A stretch of 64,000 nucleotides of DNA from Oscillospiraceae bacterium (GCA_015068495.1 SVKL01000003.1:1-64000); one strand, 5' to 3'. Shown: positions 15,392 to 25,454, counted from the first letter of the stretch. Numbers and translations are program-made. Notes: generated from the letters alone by a model not told the origin.

Positions 15392-17800
15392 TCATTGCCG
15401 TATCATCGGCTTGCGGGATTTTACTCTTACATCCTCCGGGATATCCTTGATAAGGGTTGGGATGAGCCCGGCGGTATTGTTGAGCGCTGTTTCCAAAACA
15501 GTGTCCACAGTTTGCGCTGTTACAAAATGCAGTGCATTGCGTACCGTTTGGTCAATTTCCGCCAAATCCCGCTCATTATCCTTCGGTATGATAACTGTGC
15601 GGATGCCGTGACGTAATGCAGCCATTGTCTTTTCTTTCAAGCCGCCGATTGGCAGCACACGTCCGCGCAGAGAAATCTCTCCGGTCATTGCAACATCCCT
15701 GCGAACAGTAACGCCTGTCAATGCAGACACCATCGCAGTGCATACGGTTACACCGGCGGAAGGTCCGTCCTTGGGAACAGCTCCCTCGGGAAAGTGGACG
15801 TGAATATCCTTGGTTTTGTAGAAATCCTGTGCTACACCAAGCTTTTCCCAGTTTGCGCGAATATAGCTCAGGGCAGCGTGGGCAGATTCCTTCATAACAT
15901 CGCCAAGATTGCCTGTCAGCTCCAGCTTGCCGGACCCGTCCATAACATTGACTTCCACCTCAAGGGTTTCTCCGCCCACTGCTGTCCAAGCCAAACCTGT
16001 TACAAGTCCAATTTGATCGTTAAAAGGCAGTCTGTCCGGCAGATACTTTCGGGTTCCCAGATACTGCTCCAAATTTCTTCCGGTCACAGTAATGCGCTTC
16101 GCTTCCTTTTCTGAAACGAAATACATATCTGCTTTTCTGCAAATTTCACCGATGCAACGCTCCATATTTCGTACACCGGATTCCCGGGTATAGCAGCGTA
16201 TTATTTCGCGGATTGCGTCATCGGAAATTCTTAGCTGTGTTTTCTTGATGCCGTGCTTAGACAGCTGCTTGGGAATTAAGTGGTTTTTGGCGATCATCAG
16301 CTTTTCTTCATCCGTGTAAGAGCCTAGCTCAATAATCTCCATTCTGTCCAGCAGCGGCCTTGGAACGGTATCCAAAGTGTTTGCCGTCGCAATAAACATC
16401 ACGTTGCTCAGATCAAAGGGAATTTCCAAATAGTGGTCACGATAGGTTTTGTTCTGCTCTCCGTCAAGAACCTCCAACAGGGCTGCACTGGGGTCACCAC
16501 GGTAGTCAGAGCCCATTTTATCCACTTCGTCAAGCAGGAGCAGCGCGTTGGAAGAGCCGGCCTGAATCAAGCCTGTGAGGATTCTGCCGGGCATCGCACC
16601 CACGTATGTCTTTCTGTGACCGCGGATATCTGCTTCATCGTGGACACCGCCGAGAGCAATTCGCGCAAGCTTTCTGTTTAGGCTTTTCGCGATGGAATAA
16701 GCTACAGAGGTTTTGCCAACACCGGGAGGGCCAACAAGACACAGAATCTGAGGCGGCATTTCAGGTGCAACCTGCCGGATAGCAATTGTTTCCAAAATTC
16801 GGGTCTTTACCTTTTCCAATCCGAAGTGGTCCTTATCCAGAATCCGTCTAGCAGAGTTTATATCAATCCGCTCACGGGTTTTGACATTCCAAGGGAGCTC
16901 TAAAACTGTGTCAAGATAATTCCGCAACACAGAAGCTTCAGCGGAGCCGTAGGGTTGTTTTCTAAGTCGCTGTACGTCCTTCAAAAGCTTTTCTTCCGAT
17001 TCTTCGGGAAGATTCAGAAGAAGAATGTTCTTTTCATACTCCGCAAACTCGGCGTAATCATCCTCTTCTCCAAGCTCCTGCCGAATGGTCTTCATTTGCT
17101 CACGCAAATAATAATCCCGTTGATCCTGATCGATATTTACGCGGGTCTTTTCCTGAATGTCAGCCTCAAGACGAAGCATTTGAATTTCCTGCTGCAACAG
17201 CTTAAGCGTGCTTTCCATACGCCGCAGCGGATTAAGTTGGCACAGCAGTTTTGCTTTGTCACGGTAATCAATGCCGGAGTTTTGTGCAATGGAATCAGCC
17301 ACAAAACCGCAGTCTTCTGATGCTAAAATTTTAAGCTGAACGCCTTGCGCAGGACGCTCAATCATTTCGCAGTAGGTGCTGTAAAGTGCTGTTGCCTCAC
17401 GGCACAATGCACGGCCGCGAAGCGCGTCCTTTGCCGGAACCTCTAAAACAGTTTCCACAATGCCGGCCAAATACGGCTCAGTCTGTGTCAGTTCTAAAAT
17501 ACGGGCACGGCTCAAGCCTTCAACGAGCACACGAATATTCTCGTTTTGGGATTTTAATATCTGTTTTATTTTTACAATCGTGCCCATGGGATACAATCCG
17601 TTGAGCCCGGGATCATCGTCTAAAATGTTCTTTTGGGGAACCAAAATTAACTGCTGGTCGTGCTTCATAGCATACTCTAATGCCATCGCTGACTTTACCC
17701 GACCAACATCAAAATGGACAGTTTGTTCCGGAAATATTGTCAGTCCGCGAAGGGCTAAAACCGGCATTCTTCCGGATATAAATTGCTCTCGCATGTCCAT
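15392..17800 (-). CDS. lon: ATP-dependent Lon protease
   Basis: Lon is a cytoplasmic AAA+ serine protease that degrades damaged and regulatory proteins. The 802 residues show a LonN domain (1-200), a coiled helical segment, the AAA module with [13 protein letters not shown] near 358-370 and LLLDEVDKM, and a C-terminal protease domain with the catalytic Ser in [10 protein letters not shown] and the Lys in [17 protein letters not shown] precedes the ATG. It lies between clpX and engB on the same strand, and a perfect hairpin in the 52-bp gap before it may modulate read-through from clpX. Confidence 0.96.
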   Translation of the reverse strand: MDMREQFISGRMPVLALRGLTIFPEQTVHFDVGRVKSAMALEYAMKHDQQLILVPQKNILDDDPGLNGLYPMGTIVKIKQILKSQNENIRVLVEGLSRARILELTQTEPYLAGIVETVLEVPAKDALRGRALCREATALYSTYCEMIERPAQGVQLKILASEDCGFVADSIAQNSGIDYRDKAKLLCQLNPLRRMESTLKLLQQEIQMLRLEADIQEKTRVNIDQDQRDYYLREQMKTIRQELGEEDDYAEFAEYEKNILLLNLPEESEEKLLKDVQRLRKQPYGSAEASVLRNYLDTVLELPWNVKTRERIDINSARRILDKDHFGLEKVKTRILETIAIRQVAPEMPPQILCLVGPPGVGKTSVAYSIAKSLNRKLARIALGGVHDEADIRGHRKTYVGAMPGRILTGLIQAGSSNALLLLDEVDKMGSDYRGDPSAALLEVLDGEQNKTYRDHYLEIPFDLSNVMFIATANTLDTVPRPLLDRMEIIELGSYTDEEKLMIAKNHLIPKQLSKHGIKKTQLRISDDAIREIIRCYTRESGVRNMERCIGEICRKADMYFVSEKEAKRITVTGRNLEQYLGTRKYLPDRLPFNDQIGLVTGLAWTAVGGETLEVEVNVMDGSGKLELTGNLGDVMKESAHAALSYIRANWEKLGVAQDFYKTKDIHVHFPEGAVPKDGPSAGVTVCTAMVSALTGVTVRRDVAMTGEISLRGRVLPIGGLKEKTMAALRHGIRTVIIPKDNERDLAEIDQTVRNALHFVTAQTVDTVLETALNNTAGLIPTLIKDIPEDVRVKSRKPMIRQ

Positions 17801-17823
17801 CCTCCTTCTGAAATATAAGCGAA

Positions 17824-17845
17824 AGGGGGTAGAATTCTACCCCCT
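17824..17845. other. 22-nt perfect palindrome between clpX and lon
   Basis: AGGGGGTAGAA at 17824-17834 is followed directly by its reverse complement to 17845. In RNA it can form a GC-rich hairpin, but no convincing U-run follows on the minus strand. A processing site or weak attenuator is more likely than a full terminator. Confidence 0.5.
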
Positions 17846-17852
17846 CAATGTG

Positions 17853-19097
17853 TTACTTGCTCGTGGTTAATTTTTCACGAGGTTTGGTTTTGTCTCGCAG
17901 AATTTTCGGCTGTTTTCCTTCTATAGCCTCCGGTGTAATCACTACTTTTCGAATCGAAAGGTCCGAGGGGATTACGTACATAATTTTGGTCATAGTCTCT
18001 TCCATTATTGCACGCAGACCACGGGCACCAATCTGACGTTCCACAGCTTTTTCAGCCACTGCCTCCAAGGCCTTTTCCTGAAACTCCAGCGCTACGTGAT
18101 CCATAGCAAGAAGCGCCTCATACTGTTTTGTCAAGGCGTTTTTCGGCTCTGTTAAAATCCGAATCAGGTCCTCTTTCTTCAGATTCTGCAAGCTGGTAAC
18201 CACAGGCAGACGGCCTACCAATTCAGGGATTAGACCAAATTTGATTAAATCGTGGGGCTGAACCTGTGAAAACAGTTTGCCCACATCTCTGTTTTTCTTG
18301 CTCTCTACCGGCGCATCGAAACCGATAGCAGATTTATCCGTTCTGGATTCAATAATTTTCTCCAATCCATCAAAAGCGCCGCCGCAAATAAAGAGAATCT
18401 TAGAGGTGTCCACAGGTATGGTTTCTTGCTGGGGATGCTTTCTGCCACCTTGTGGAGGAACGTTGGCGACGGTTCCTTCAAGAATCTTCAAAAGCGCTTG
18501 CTGAACACCTTCACCGGAAACATCTCTGGTGATGGATGTGTTTTCACTTTTCCGCGTGATCTTATCCACCTCATCGATGTAGATAATACCACGCTCTGCC
18601 CGCTCCAAATCAAAGTCGGCAGCCTGCAAAAGCCGTACGAGGATATTCTCCACATCGTCGCCCACATAGCCGGCTTCCGTCAAAGTTGTGGCGTCGGCAA
18701 TGGCAAAGGGCACATCCAGAATTTTGGCTAGGGTTTGCGCAAACAGAGTTTTGCCGGAGCCGGTTGGTCCAATCAAAAGAATGTTGCTCTTTTGAAGCTC
18801 AACATCTGTCTCACCGGATAAATAGATGCGCTTGTAGTGATTATAGACGGCAACGGACAGTGCGATTTTTGCATCTTCCTGACCGACAATATAGCCGTCC
18901 ATATAGGTTTTCATTTCTGCGGGTGTGGGGAGCCGTTCCGGCATATCAGAGGTGTATTCATCCTCTTTCAGGAGATCGCAGCAGGTTTGCACGCAGTCAC
19001 TGCAGATATATACACCGGGTCCGGCAATCAGCCGTGCCTGCGATTCCTGTTTGCCGCAGAAGGAACAGCAAATCGGCTGCTCATCTGTCTTTGTCAT
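17853..19097 (-). CDS. clpX: ATP-dependent Clp protease ATP-binding subunit ClpX
   Basis: ClpX is the AAA+ unfoldase of ClpXP, 414 residues. The N-terminal zinc-binding domain has CSFCGKQ and CSDCVQTC (four Cys, about residues 10-36). Walker A is [12 protein letters not shown] near 110-121, Walker [11 protein letters not shown] near 171-180, and the pore and sensor motifs follow ([17 protein letters not shown]). It lies 21 bp after clpP on the same strand, so the two subunits are made together, and lon follows. Confidence 0.97.
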   Translation of the reverse strand: MTKTDEQPICCSFCGKQESQARLIAGPGVYICSDCVQTCCDLLKEDEYTSDMPERLPTPAEMKTYMDGYIVGQEDAKIALSVAVYNHYKRIYLSGETDVELQKSNILLIGPTGSGKTLFAQTLAKILDVPFAIADATTLTEAGYVGDDVENILVRLLQAADFDLERAERGIIYIDEVDKITRKSENTSITRDVSGEGVQQALLKILEGTVANVPPQGGRKHPQQETIPVDTSKILFICGGAFDGLEKIIESRTDKSAIGFDAPVESKKNRDVGKLFSQVQPHDLIKFGLIPELVGRLPVVTSLQNLKKEDLIRILTEPKNALTKQYEALLAMDHVALEFQEKALEAVAEKAVERQIGARGLRAIMEETMTKIMYVIPSDLSIRKVVITPEAIEGKQPKILRDKTKPREKLTTSK

Positions 19098-19118
19098 AAA
19101 CAGCTTCCGCCTTTCTGA

Positions 19119-19700
19119 TTAGTGACGCTCAAGGACTCTGTCAATCAAACCAAAATCCTTTGCTTCCTGTGAGGTCATAAAATTATCGCGCTCGCAGGCT
19201 TCGGTAACCTCTTCGACGGATTTGCCGGTATTTTCTGCCATAATCCGGTTCATCCGTGCCTTAATGGTTTCCAGTCGCTTCATATGGATTGCCATATCCG
19301 TAATCTGACCCTGCGTGCCTGCAGAAGGCTGATGAATCATAATTTCGGAATTGGGCAAAGCCATCCGCTTACCCTTAGCACCGGCAGACAGCAGAAATGC
19401 GCCCATAGATGCAGCCATACCAACACAAATGGTAGCAACATCGCATTTAATGTACTGCATTGTGTCATAGATTGCCATACCTGCGGTAACGCTTCCGCCG
19501 GGGCTGTTGATATAAAACTGGATGTCCTTATCAGGGTCCTGCGCTTCCAGATACAGCAGCTGTGCTACGATCAAGCTGGCAGTTGTATCATTGACCTCTT
19601 CAGACAAAAACACAATTCTGTCATTCAGCAAGCGAGAGAAAATGTCATAGCTGCGCTCTCCCCTGCTGGTTTGTTCTACTACATAGGGTACTAAACTCAT
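19119..19700 (-). CDS. clpP: ATP-dependent Clp protease proteolytic subunit ClpP
   Basis: ClpP is the serine peptidase chamber of ClpXP, 193 residues from [19 protein letters not shown]. An ATG two codons earlier lies within 1-3 nt of AAGGAG, while the ATG at 19700 has 8-nt spacing and gives the conserved N-terminus. Longer in-frame starts run over the Shine-Dalgarno. The catalytic Ser is in [11 protein letters not shown] and the His in MIHQPSAG, with the Asp further on in the C-terminal half. The order tig-clpP-clpX-lon is the normal one. Confidence 0.97.
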   Translation of the reverse strand: MSLVPYVVEQTSRGERSYDIFSRLLNDRIVFLSEEVNDTTASLIVAQLLYLEAQDPDKDIQFYINSPGGSVTAGMAIYDTMQYIKCDVATICVGMAASMGAFLLSAGAKGKRMALPNSEIMIHQPSAGTQGQITDMAIHMKRLETIKARMNRIMAENTGKSVEEVTEACERDNFMTSQEAKDFGLIDRVLERH

Positions 19701-19751
19701 GGTCATGTCTCCTTTCAGGGCTTGAAACATTCTAACCACTTATACGGGTAC

Positions 19752-21158
19752 TTATTCCTCGGTTTTCTCCTCGGTCTTTTCCTCAGCCTTTTCTTCTACC
19801 TTTTCATCGCTAGCTTCGTCAGCCTTCTTAGCAGCGGTCTTCTTTGTTGTGGTCTTCTTGGCTGCGGGCTTCTTTGCTGCCTTAGGCTTAGTAGCAACAG
19901 CATTTTCAACGATAAGCTTTACGGCCTTACGGGTTTCAAGGCTGGACTTCAGCTCTTCGGCGGGAACCATACCCTTGATCTTGTCAAGCTCCATCTCGTA
20001 CTGCTTTGCCATTGCTTCGTATTCAGCATCAATTTCTTCGTCGGATACAGTGATGCCCTCAACTTCGATAATCTTTGCCAGTGTGACATTTACCTTTGCC
20101 TGCTTTTCAGCAGCGGGACGGAAAGCGTTACGCATAGTGGACAGATCGCCGCCCATCATCTTAGCATACTGCTCAACAGAGTAGCCGCTCATCTGCAGCT
20201 GGTAGCCAAAACGCTCCATCTGATTGTCCAGCTCCAAATCTACCAGAGATTCGGGCATATCAACAGTTGTGTTTTCAGCAGCTTTGTCAACACAGGCCTG
20301 CTCGAAGGCATCATCAATTTGCTTCTGCGCCTTCTCCATAGCCTTTGCGCGAATGTCAGCCTTCAAAGCCTCCAAGGTATCGAACTCAGAAACGTCCTTT
20401 GCAAACTCGTCGTCCAATGCAGGAACATTAGTAACAGAAAGCTTATTGAGCTTTACGTGGAATACCACAGCCTTGCCGGCCAGATCTGCCTGATAATCCT
20501 CGGGGAAAGTGATGTCAATGTCCTTTTCCTCGCCTACATTCATACCAACGATCTGCTCCTCAAAGCCGGGAACAAAGGAGCCGGAGCCAAGCTTCAGGTC
20601 AAAGTTATCGCCCTTACCGCCCTTGAATGCAACACCGTTGTCAAAGCCTTCAAAGTCGATGTTAGCGGTATCGCCCATCTCAGCTGCCCGCTCAACAGTT
20701 TCGGTAGAGGCAACGTTTTGTGCCATCTGATCCAGTTCGGCCTGCACCTGCTCGTCGGTGACGGTGGCAGCAGCCTTTTCAACCTTCAGACCCTTGTACT
20801 CGCCCAGAGTAACCTCAGGGTAAACATCAGTGGTCATAGTGATGGTAACAATACCGTCATCGTTAATGTCCATATCGGTCAGGCTGGGACGGCCAACAGC
20901 CTTCACATCCTGCTTAATAACAGCGTACTCATAAACCTCGGGGAAAATCTCTTCCAGACCGTCTTCGTAGAAAACGTGAGCGCCATACATAGACTCGATC
21001 ATCTTACGGGGTGCTTTACCCTTACGGAAGCCGGGAATCATAATATTCTTGCGAGCCTTCATATAGGCCTTCTGAACGCCGGATTCCATCAGTTCCTTAT
21101 CGATTTCCACCACTAAGGTTACCTTGTTGCCGCTTCTTTCGTTGCTCTTAATGTTCAT
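19752..21158 (-). CDS. tig: trigger factor (ribosome-associated chaperone and PPIase)
   Basis: Trigger factor binds the ribosome exit tunnel and folds nascent chains. It has an N-terminal ribosome-binding domain with the signature GFRKGKAPRKMIE (residues 44-56), an FKBP-type PPIase domain (about 155-245) and a C-terminal helical arm domain to about 415. The last roughly 50 residues are unusual: a Lys/Ala/Thr stretch (KKPAAKKTTTKKTAAKK) followed by a Glu/Lys tail of EEK(T/A)EE repeats, absent from standard trigger factors. A good sigma-A promoter lies upstream at 21225-21253, and clpP follows after 52 bp. Confidence 0.95.
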   Translation of the reverse strand: MNIKSNERSGNKVTLVVEIDKELMESGVQKAYMKARKNIMIPGFRKGKAPRKMIESMYGAHVFYEDGLEEIFPEVYEYAVIKQDVKAVGRPSLTDMDINDDGIVTITMTTDVYPEVTLGEYKGLKVEKAAATVTDEQVQAELDQMAQNVASTETVERAAEMGDTANIDFEGFDNGVAFKGGKGDNFDLKLGSGSFVPGFEEQIVGMNVGEEKDIDITFPEDYQADLAGKAVVFHVKLNKLSVTNVPALDDEFAKDVSEFDTLEALKADIRAKAMEKAQKQIDDAFEQACVDKAAENTTVDMPESLVDLELDNQMERFGYQLQMSGYSVEQYAKMMGGDLSTMRNAFRPAAEKQAKVNVTLAKIIEVEGITVSDEEIDAEYEAMAKQYEMELDKIKGMVPAEELKSSLETRKAVKLIVENAVATKPKAAKKPAAKKTTTKKTAAKKADEASDEKVEEKAEEKTEEKTEE

Positions 21159-21224
21159 AGTTGTATCCTCCCAAATTCGGGGTCGAAAAATGACCCAACA
21201 ATTTACATATTTTGTATCCGAACT

Positions 21225-21253
21225 ATATTAGCAAAAAATATATCAAATGTCCA
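21225..21253 (-). promoter_or_regulatory. sigma-A-like promoter of tig-clpP-clpX
   Basis: On the minus strand TGGACA (21248-21253), 17 bp, TAATAT (21225-21230), with TGC just before the -10 (extended -10). The leader carries a small GGGTC/GACCC hairpin near 21180-21196. Confidence 0.65.
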
Positions 21254-21273
21254 CACTTTTCTTGAAAAATTTC

Positions 21274-21960
21274 TTAAAAAATCCGATGAGGGATGAAATT
21301 CAGATAATCAGATGAAACGAGCTTGTAATCGATACCGTCCCACTGCCCTTCCATTGCCAGGCCGTGGCTCGGGCCGTGAAGATGCCCGTAGTAGCACCGG
21401 CGGACATCATACCGATTTAACAATTCCAAAATTTCATCACAGGTGTATCCTTTATACTTAGGCGGGTAGTGCAGAAACACCAATTTTGGCAAATCACCTG
21501 CGGATTTTAATGAGGCTTCCAAGCGAATCAGTTCCCGTTTGAATACCTTCTCATCGTGTTCCGCACTGCGTTCTTCCTCAAAGAACCACCCACGGGTGCC
21601 ACAAATCGCGTAGCCGTCGTATTCGTAGTGGTTATTATTCAGAATATACTGCTGAGAAAAACCGTTTTCTTCGCAAAATTTGTAGAATTTACTTGCGGTG
21701 CTCCACCAATAGTCGTGGTTGCCCTTCAGGATAATTTTACGGCCGGGAATTTCGTTTATCCAAGCAAAATCCATTTTTGCCGCATCCATAGACAGCGCCC
21801 AAGACAAATCACCAAGCAATACGGTTGTGTCGTCCGGGGTGATACAGGATACTCCCTCTTTTAACTTCTCCATATACCCGACCCAAGCGCCGCCAAATAC
21901 ATCCATCGGCTTGGCTTCGCCCAAACACAGGTGCAGATCTCCAATTGCATACAGTGCCAT
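21274..21960 (-). CDS. metallophosphoesterase
   Basis: This calcineurin-like phosphoesterase has 228 residues and is presumably cytoplasmic. The metal-binding motifs are in order: GDLHL near residues 7-11, GDLSW near 50-54, GNHDYWW near 79-85 and GHLHGPSH near 192-199, with H164 (FLHYPP) between. The substrate is not predictable; related proteins act on phosphodiesters in nucleotides or envelope lipids. It begins 4 bp after the threonine-synthase-like gene, so the two are co-transcribed. No terminator is seen before the tig promoter. Confidence 0.85.
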   Translation of the reverse strand: MALYAIGDLHLCLGEAKPMDVFGGAWVGYMEKLKEGVSCITPDDTTVLLGDLSWALSMDAAKMDFAWINEIPGRKIILKGNHDYWWSTASKFYKFCEENGFSQQYILNNNHYEYDGYAICGTRGWFFEEERSAEHDEKVFKRELIRLEASLKSAGDLPKLVFLHYPPKYKGYTCDEILELLNRYDVRRCYYGHLHGPSHGLAMEGQWDGIDYKLVSSDYLNFIPHRIF

Positions 21961-21964
21961 TCGG

Positions 21965-22888
21965 TCACTCCTTTATTCGCAGCGGATGTTGTTTGGCAAT
22001 CAAAAGGGTGTTTTTGTTATTTCCTGTATTTGCACGGTAATCCTGCAGAGCGCCGTAGGACAAAGCAGTTTTAGCATCCATTGTATAACGGTTTGTGTTG
22101 TACATACTGGATGTTACCGTATCCACACGATTGGCGCTGACAACAGCAACAAACATACTGCTGCTTAGCAGCTCGGTTTGTTCTTCAGTAAGGTGGCAGA
22201 CAGCTTTGTTATTTGCTGCATCCAAATACTGCAAAACGGCCAGCCTGCCGAGGGACTTATAAAGGAACGTCTCTAAATAATGAGGCTGTGAGGCGCCTGC
22301 TGAAAAATCCCCCTTGTTGACTAAGTCCCATAGAGCGCTTTTTTCATCACAAGCGCAAACTGTAAGGCCAACAGGAAGTCCCATTTCTTTGGCAAAGAGA
22401 ACTGCTGTCATCTCGCTAAGGTCATCAGCAGCGACAGCAACATCAAAGCTGCTGCGTGTGCAGCCGACTGCGCTGTAGACACCAAATAACAGTGCAATCT
22501 CCATTGCAATTCGCGACCAGCCAACCGGAACGCAATTTTTATTCGCAGTTAAATCATAAAGACGCTTGCAGACAGACTGCCAATCTCCCAGAGGATTATG
22601 CCACATTTCCGCAATCGTAACCTTCTGTCCTAATGTAATCTCAGCGACAGAATTTGTTCCCACAGCGTTGCGGATATCCATACCGTTTAGTCGCAGACCG
22701 AAAAAAAGGTTTAATACCTGCGCAACGGTATCCTCGAAGGATTGGTTCAGAATATCTGACAGTTCTGCGGAAGTAAATACCGGCAGATGAAACGGTACAT
22801 AAATACCCCCATCCGGCGCATACTCTTCGTAAAGTGCACGGTGCGCTGTATAGGTATCAATTGCATTTCTTGTGGTTGTATAGAGCAT
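21965..22888 (-). CDS. degenerate threonine synthase-like protein lacking the PLP lysine
   Basis: The 307 residues align by eye with threonine synthase (ThrC, normally 450-500). The N-terminus has the ThrC arrangement ending APDGGIYVP (24-32). AEMWHNPLGDWQS (94-105) corresponds to the ELFHGPTLAFKD block, with Gln104 where the PLP-binding Lys should be. It is followed 18 residues later by VPVGWSRIAMEI, matching the VNSINWARI block, so the intervening region with SGDTG is missing. AADDLSEMTAVLFAKEMGLP (153-172) replaces PTGNFG...AKKMGLP. I infer a catalytically dead descendant kept for another role. The frame is intact with a normal ribosome binding site region, which argues against a decaying pseudogene. 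Confidence 0.7.
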   Translation of the reverse strand: MLYTTTRNAIDTYTAHRALYEEYAPDGGIYVPFHLPVFTSAELSDILNQSFEDTVAQVLNLFFGLRLNGMDIRNAVGTNSVAEITLGQKVTIAEMWHNPLGDWQSVCKRLYDLTANKNCVPVGWSRIAMEIALLFGVYSAVGCTRSSFDVAVAADDLSEMTAVLFAKEMGLPVGLTVCACDEKSALWDLVNKGDFSAGASQPHYLETFLYKSLGRLAVLQYLDAANNKAVCHLTEEQTELLSSSMFVAVVSANRVDTVTSSMYNTNRYTMDAKTALSYGALQDYRANTGNNKNTLLIAKQHPLRIKE

Positions 22889-22930
22889 CTTTCTCTCACT
22901 CCAAATATATTTTTCTATGCAGGTAAATGC

Positions 22931-23296
22931 TTAGTAAAACGCTTCCTCTATGTGGTGAATTTCGGGCTTTCGGGTGTCTGTTCCCTCCGGCGCGTAAATT
23001 TCAATCACGTCAAACCGAGGCTGTAACTCAGTGGGGTTTTGTGACAGATATACCTCAGCAGTTGTGCGAATCCGATTTTGCTTGCGTTGATCCACAAATT
23101 CCATTGCATCGGCAAACTTGCTGTTTTTTCGCAGCTTAACCTCAACAAAAACAAGGTGTGTTTTATCGGCAACAATCAAATCTATCTCACCAAAACGGCA
23201 ACGGTATCCGCTTGCCAAAAGCTTGTATTTCTTTTTTTGCAGATAGGCAGCTGCCACGGATTCTCCCCAAGCGCCTACAATATTATTTCGTCCCAT
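22931..23296 (-). CDS. YraN family (UPF0102) endonuclease-fold protein
   Basis: YraN proteins are small restriction-endonuclease-like fold proteins of about 120 residues and unsettled function, usually next to rnhB as here. This one has 121 residues with GAWGESVAAAYLQKKKYKLLA, then the PD-(D/E)xK-type core GEIDLIVADKTHLVFVEVKLR (Asp40, Glu52 and Lys54 by eye). The 5' end overlaps rnhB by 14 nt. The threonine-synthase-like gene follows 42 bp further on. Confidence 0.9.
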   Translation of the reverse strand: MGRNNIVGAWGESVAAAYLQKKKYKLLASGYRCRFGEIDLIVADKTHLVFVEVKLRKNSKFADAMEFVDQRKQNRIRTTAEVYLSQNPTELQPRFDVIEIYAPEGTDTRKPEIHHIEEAFY

Positions 23297-23891
23297 AAAG
23301 CTTTTTTAAGAAAGTCAGGCGATGGATTGGGCAAGGTCCGTGCTCTGCTAACGCGGCATAGTGGGCCTTGGTGCCGTAGCCCTTATGTACATCAAAGGCA
23401 TATTCCGGATAATCCTTTGCCATTTCCAGCATATAATCGTCACGGGTTACCTTTGCCAAAACGGATGCAGCTGCGATGCTGGCGCTGCGTCCGTCACCGC
23501 CCACAACTGTCTCAAGTGGCAAACCGAAATCCTTTGCCCGATTTCCGTCAATCAGCGCAAAGTCGGGCTTTTCCTCCAGCTTACAAATCGCCCGTTCCAT
23601 TGCCAAATAGGTAGCCTGCAAGATATTAACTTCATCAATTTCTTTATGATCTGCAAAAGCAATACCGTAAGCAATGGCTTTTTCACAGATAATCGGAAAC
23701 AATTCTCTGCGCTTTTTGTCGGAAAGCTTTTTGCTGTCATTGAGTCCGGGGATTTCAATATCCATCGGTAAGATAACGGCAGCTGCGCAAACAGGTCCTG
23801 CCAACGGGCCGCGGCCTGCCTCGTCCACGCCGCAAATGGCGGTGTAACCCGCTTGTGCATACTTGTGTTCAAACTCCCACATATCTGTCAT
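23283..23891 (-). CDS. rnhB: ribonuclease HII
   Basis: RNase HII removes RNA, including single ribonucleotides, from RNA-DNA hybrids. The 202-residue protein shows GVDEAGRGPLAGPVCAAAV near residues 20-38 with the first two acidic catalytic residues. NDSKKLSDKKR follows, then the later Asp in ALIDGNRAKDF, and VTRDDYM. It overlaps rbgA by 4 nt and yraN by 14 nt. The order lepB-rbgA-rnhB-yraN is common in Firmicutes. Confidence 0.96.
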   Translation of the reverse strand: MTDMWEFEHKYAQAGYTAICGVDEAGRGPLAGPVCAAAVILPMDIEIPGLNDSKKLSDKKRRELFPIICEKAIAYGIAFADHKEIDEVNILQATYLAMERAICKLEEKPDFALIDGNRAKDFGLPLETVVGGDGRSASIAAASVLAKVTRDDYMLEMAKDYPEYAFDVHKGYGTKAHYAALAEHGPCPIHRLTFLKKLYGTK

Positions 23892-24757
23892 TGGAGGTCC
23901 TCCGGCATTTCTAAAGTGAATTTGCCCAACTTGCCGGAACGGTACTCGTCCAGCAACACCTTTGCCATTCTTTCAGTATGAATTTCGCCTCTTGCAAGCA
24001 AATAGCCGCGTTTTTTGCCGGCCTCTTCCAATAGCATATATCCGGGTGTCCCCTGCTCTGCCTCGATCTTATATCGTTCCAGAAGCGTGTGGGGATAAAA
24101 ACGCAGCATCAGCTCCATAAGACGTGCTGCCAGCTCCTCAATGTCGATGACACCCTCTTTGACAGCGCCGGTGTATGCCAGCATCATACCAACGTTGGGG
24201 TCTTCAAACTTCGGCCAAAGAATACCGGGTGTATCTAAAAGCAATAATCCGCTGTTTACGGTCACCCATTGCTTGCCGCGGGTTACACCGGGGCGGTTTT
24301 CTGCCTTTGCGCCCTTTCTCCCGGAGATTTGGTTAATGAGCGTGGATTTGCCCACATTTGGGATGCCTACCACCATTACCTTGAGCGGCTTGTGCATACC
24401 CTTTGCTTCGTTTCGTTCTATTTTTTCTCTTAAAACAGAGCGAACTGCCGGCTCAAAATTGCTGATTCCTTTTTTGGTTTTACAGTCGGTGGCGACTGCA
24501 GCGATATTTTTGCTGCGGAAATATTGCATCCACTTTTTTGTTGCTTCATTATCCGCCAAATCCATACGGTTTAATACGATAATTCGCGGCTTATTGCCAC
24601 AAATCGCGTCAATATCCGGATTTCTGCTGGAAACCGGAATTCTGGCATCCACAATTTCGCACACCGCATCCACAAGCTTTAGATCAGCCTCGATTTGCCG
24701 GCGGGTTTTGGTCATATGACCGGGATACCATTGGATATTCATTTTTTCCTGTTCCAT
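23888..24757 (-). CDS. rbgA: ribosome biogenesis GTPase RbgA (YlqF)
   Basis: RbgA is a circularly permuted GTPase for late assembly of the 50S subunit (L16 incorporation). The motifs appear in permuted order: G4 NRMDLAD near residues 61-67, then G1 GIPNVGKSTLINQ near 132-144, and G3 DTPGILWPK near 176-184. The N-terminal WYPGHMTKTRRQIEADLKLVD carries the family signature. The ANTAR-like C-terminal domain follows. The 289-residue length is normal. It overlaps lepB by one base. Confidence 0.95.
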   Translation of the reverse strand: MEQEKMNIQWYPGHMTKTRRQIEADLKLVDAVCEIVDARIPVSSRNPDIDAICGNKPRIIVLNRMDLADNEATKKWMQYFRSKNIAAVATDCKTKKGISNFEPAVRSVLREKIERNEAKGMHKPLKVMVVGIPNVGKSTLINQISGRKGAKAENRPGVTRGKQWVTVNSGLLLLDTPGILWPKFEDPNVGMMLAYTGAVKEGVIDIEELAARLMELMLRFYPHTLLERYKIEAEQGTPGYMLLEEAGKKRGYLLARGEIHTERMAKVLLDEYRSGKLGKFTLEMPEDLQ

Positions 24758-25371
24758 TACTGCAATGCTCCGATTCTGCTAAACTCCCGTTTGTGGGTGT
24801 TTTCATCTGCGCCGGGTAAAACCAGAAATACAGCCTTACCAAGCAGTTCACGGCAGTCTATTTGACCAATTTCAACGCTTCTGCTGTCCATAGAGTCGTT
24901 TCGGTTATCCCCAAGAACGAAAACACAGCCTTCTTTTACCGTCTGAGGAAAGTCAGCGCCTTCAAATAAATTTGTAGTTGTGTTTGTATACGGCTCATCC
25001 AATGCAACGCCGTCCACGTACACAATACCCTTATCGAAATCGATATCTACCGTTTGCCCTTCTGTAGCGATTACGCGCTTAATAATGGGCTCGCCGTTCT
25101 TAAAAGAATCCTTGCTGGCAACAACAATGTCGCCATACTTGGGTGATTTATAGAACACATTGCTCAAAAGAATCAATGCGTCGCCGTTTTTTAGTGTTTG
25201 CTTCATAGATGGGCCGGATACTACAACTACGCGGAACACCAGCATAAAAACAAGCAAAACGGCAACAAGTCCGAATACTAAGTCGTGTAAATAGGACAGG
25301 ACGTTTTTTTGCTGCTGCTTTTCCGGCGCAGGATTTGGCTTATTAATAGATGTTTGTTCTTTATTTTCCAC
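24757..25371 (-). CDS. lepB: signal peptidase I
   Basis: This type I signal peptidase is anchored by one N-terminal helix (about residues 24-52) and cleaves secretory signal peptides on the outer face. Ser is in VVSGPSMKQTL (near 55) and Lys in IIKRVIATEGQ (near 98), the Ser-Lys dyad. Box E GDNRNDSMDSR near 150-160 is present. The start is GTG with GGAGG 8 nt upstream, and no better ATG lies in frame. rplS is divergent in regulation: its terminator lies between the two genes. Confidence 0.94.
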   Translation of the reverse strand: MENKEQTSINKPNPAPEKQQQKNVLSYLHDLVFGLVAVLLVFMLVFRVVVVSGPSMKQTLKNGDALILLSNVFYKSPKYGDIVVASKDSFKNGEPIIKRVIATEGQTVDIDFDKGIVYVDGVALDEPYTNTTTNLFEGADFPQTVKEGCVFVLGDNRNDSMDSRSVEIGQIDCRELLGKAVFLVLPGADENTHKREFSRIGALQ

Positions 25372-25426
25372 GGTGATGCCTCCGATTTTTCATCATTCTG
25401 TACCATTATATACTATTTTAGACAAT

Positions 25427-25454
25427 AAAAAAAGAGGGTTGCCCCTCTTTTTTT
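25427..25454 (-). terminator. intrinsic terminator after rplS
   Basis: AAAAAAAGAGGG at 25427-25438 pairs with CCCTCTTTTTTT at 25443-25454, loop TTGC. It lies just past the rplS stop and before the lepB transcript. Confidence 0.85.

Noticed and set aside
19722-21116. 464-residue open frame on the plus strand across tig
   Set aside because: It is antisense to a clear trigger factor gene and has the composition of a shadow frame (Leu, His, Cys-rich), without a ribosome binding site.
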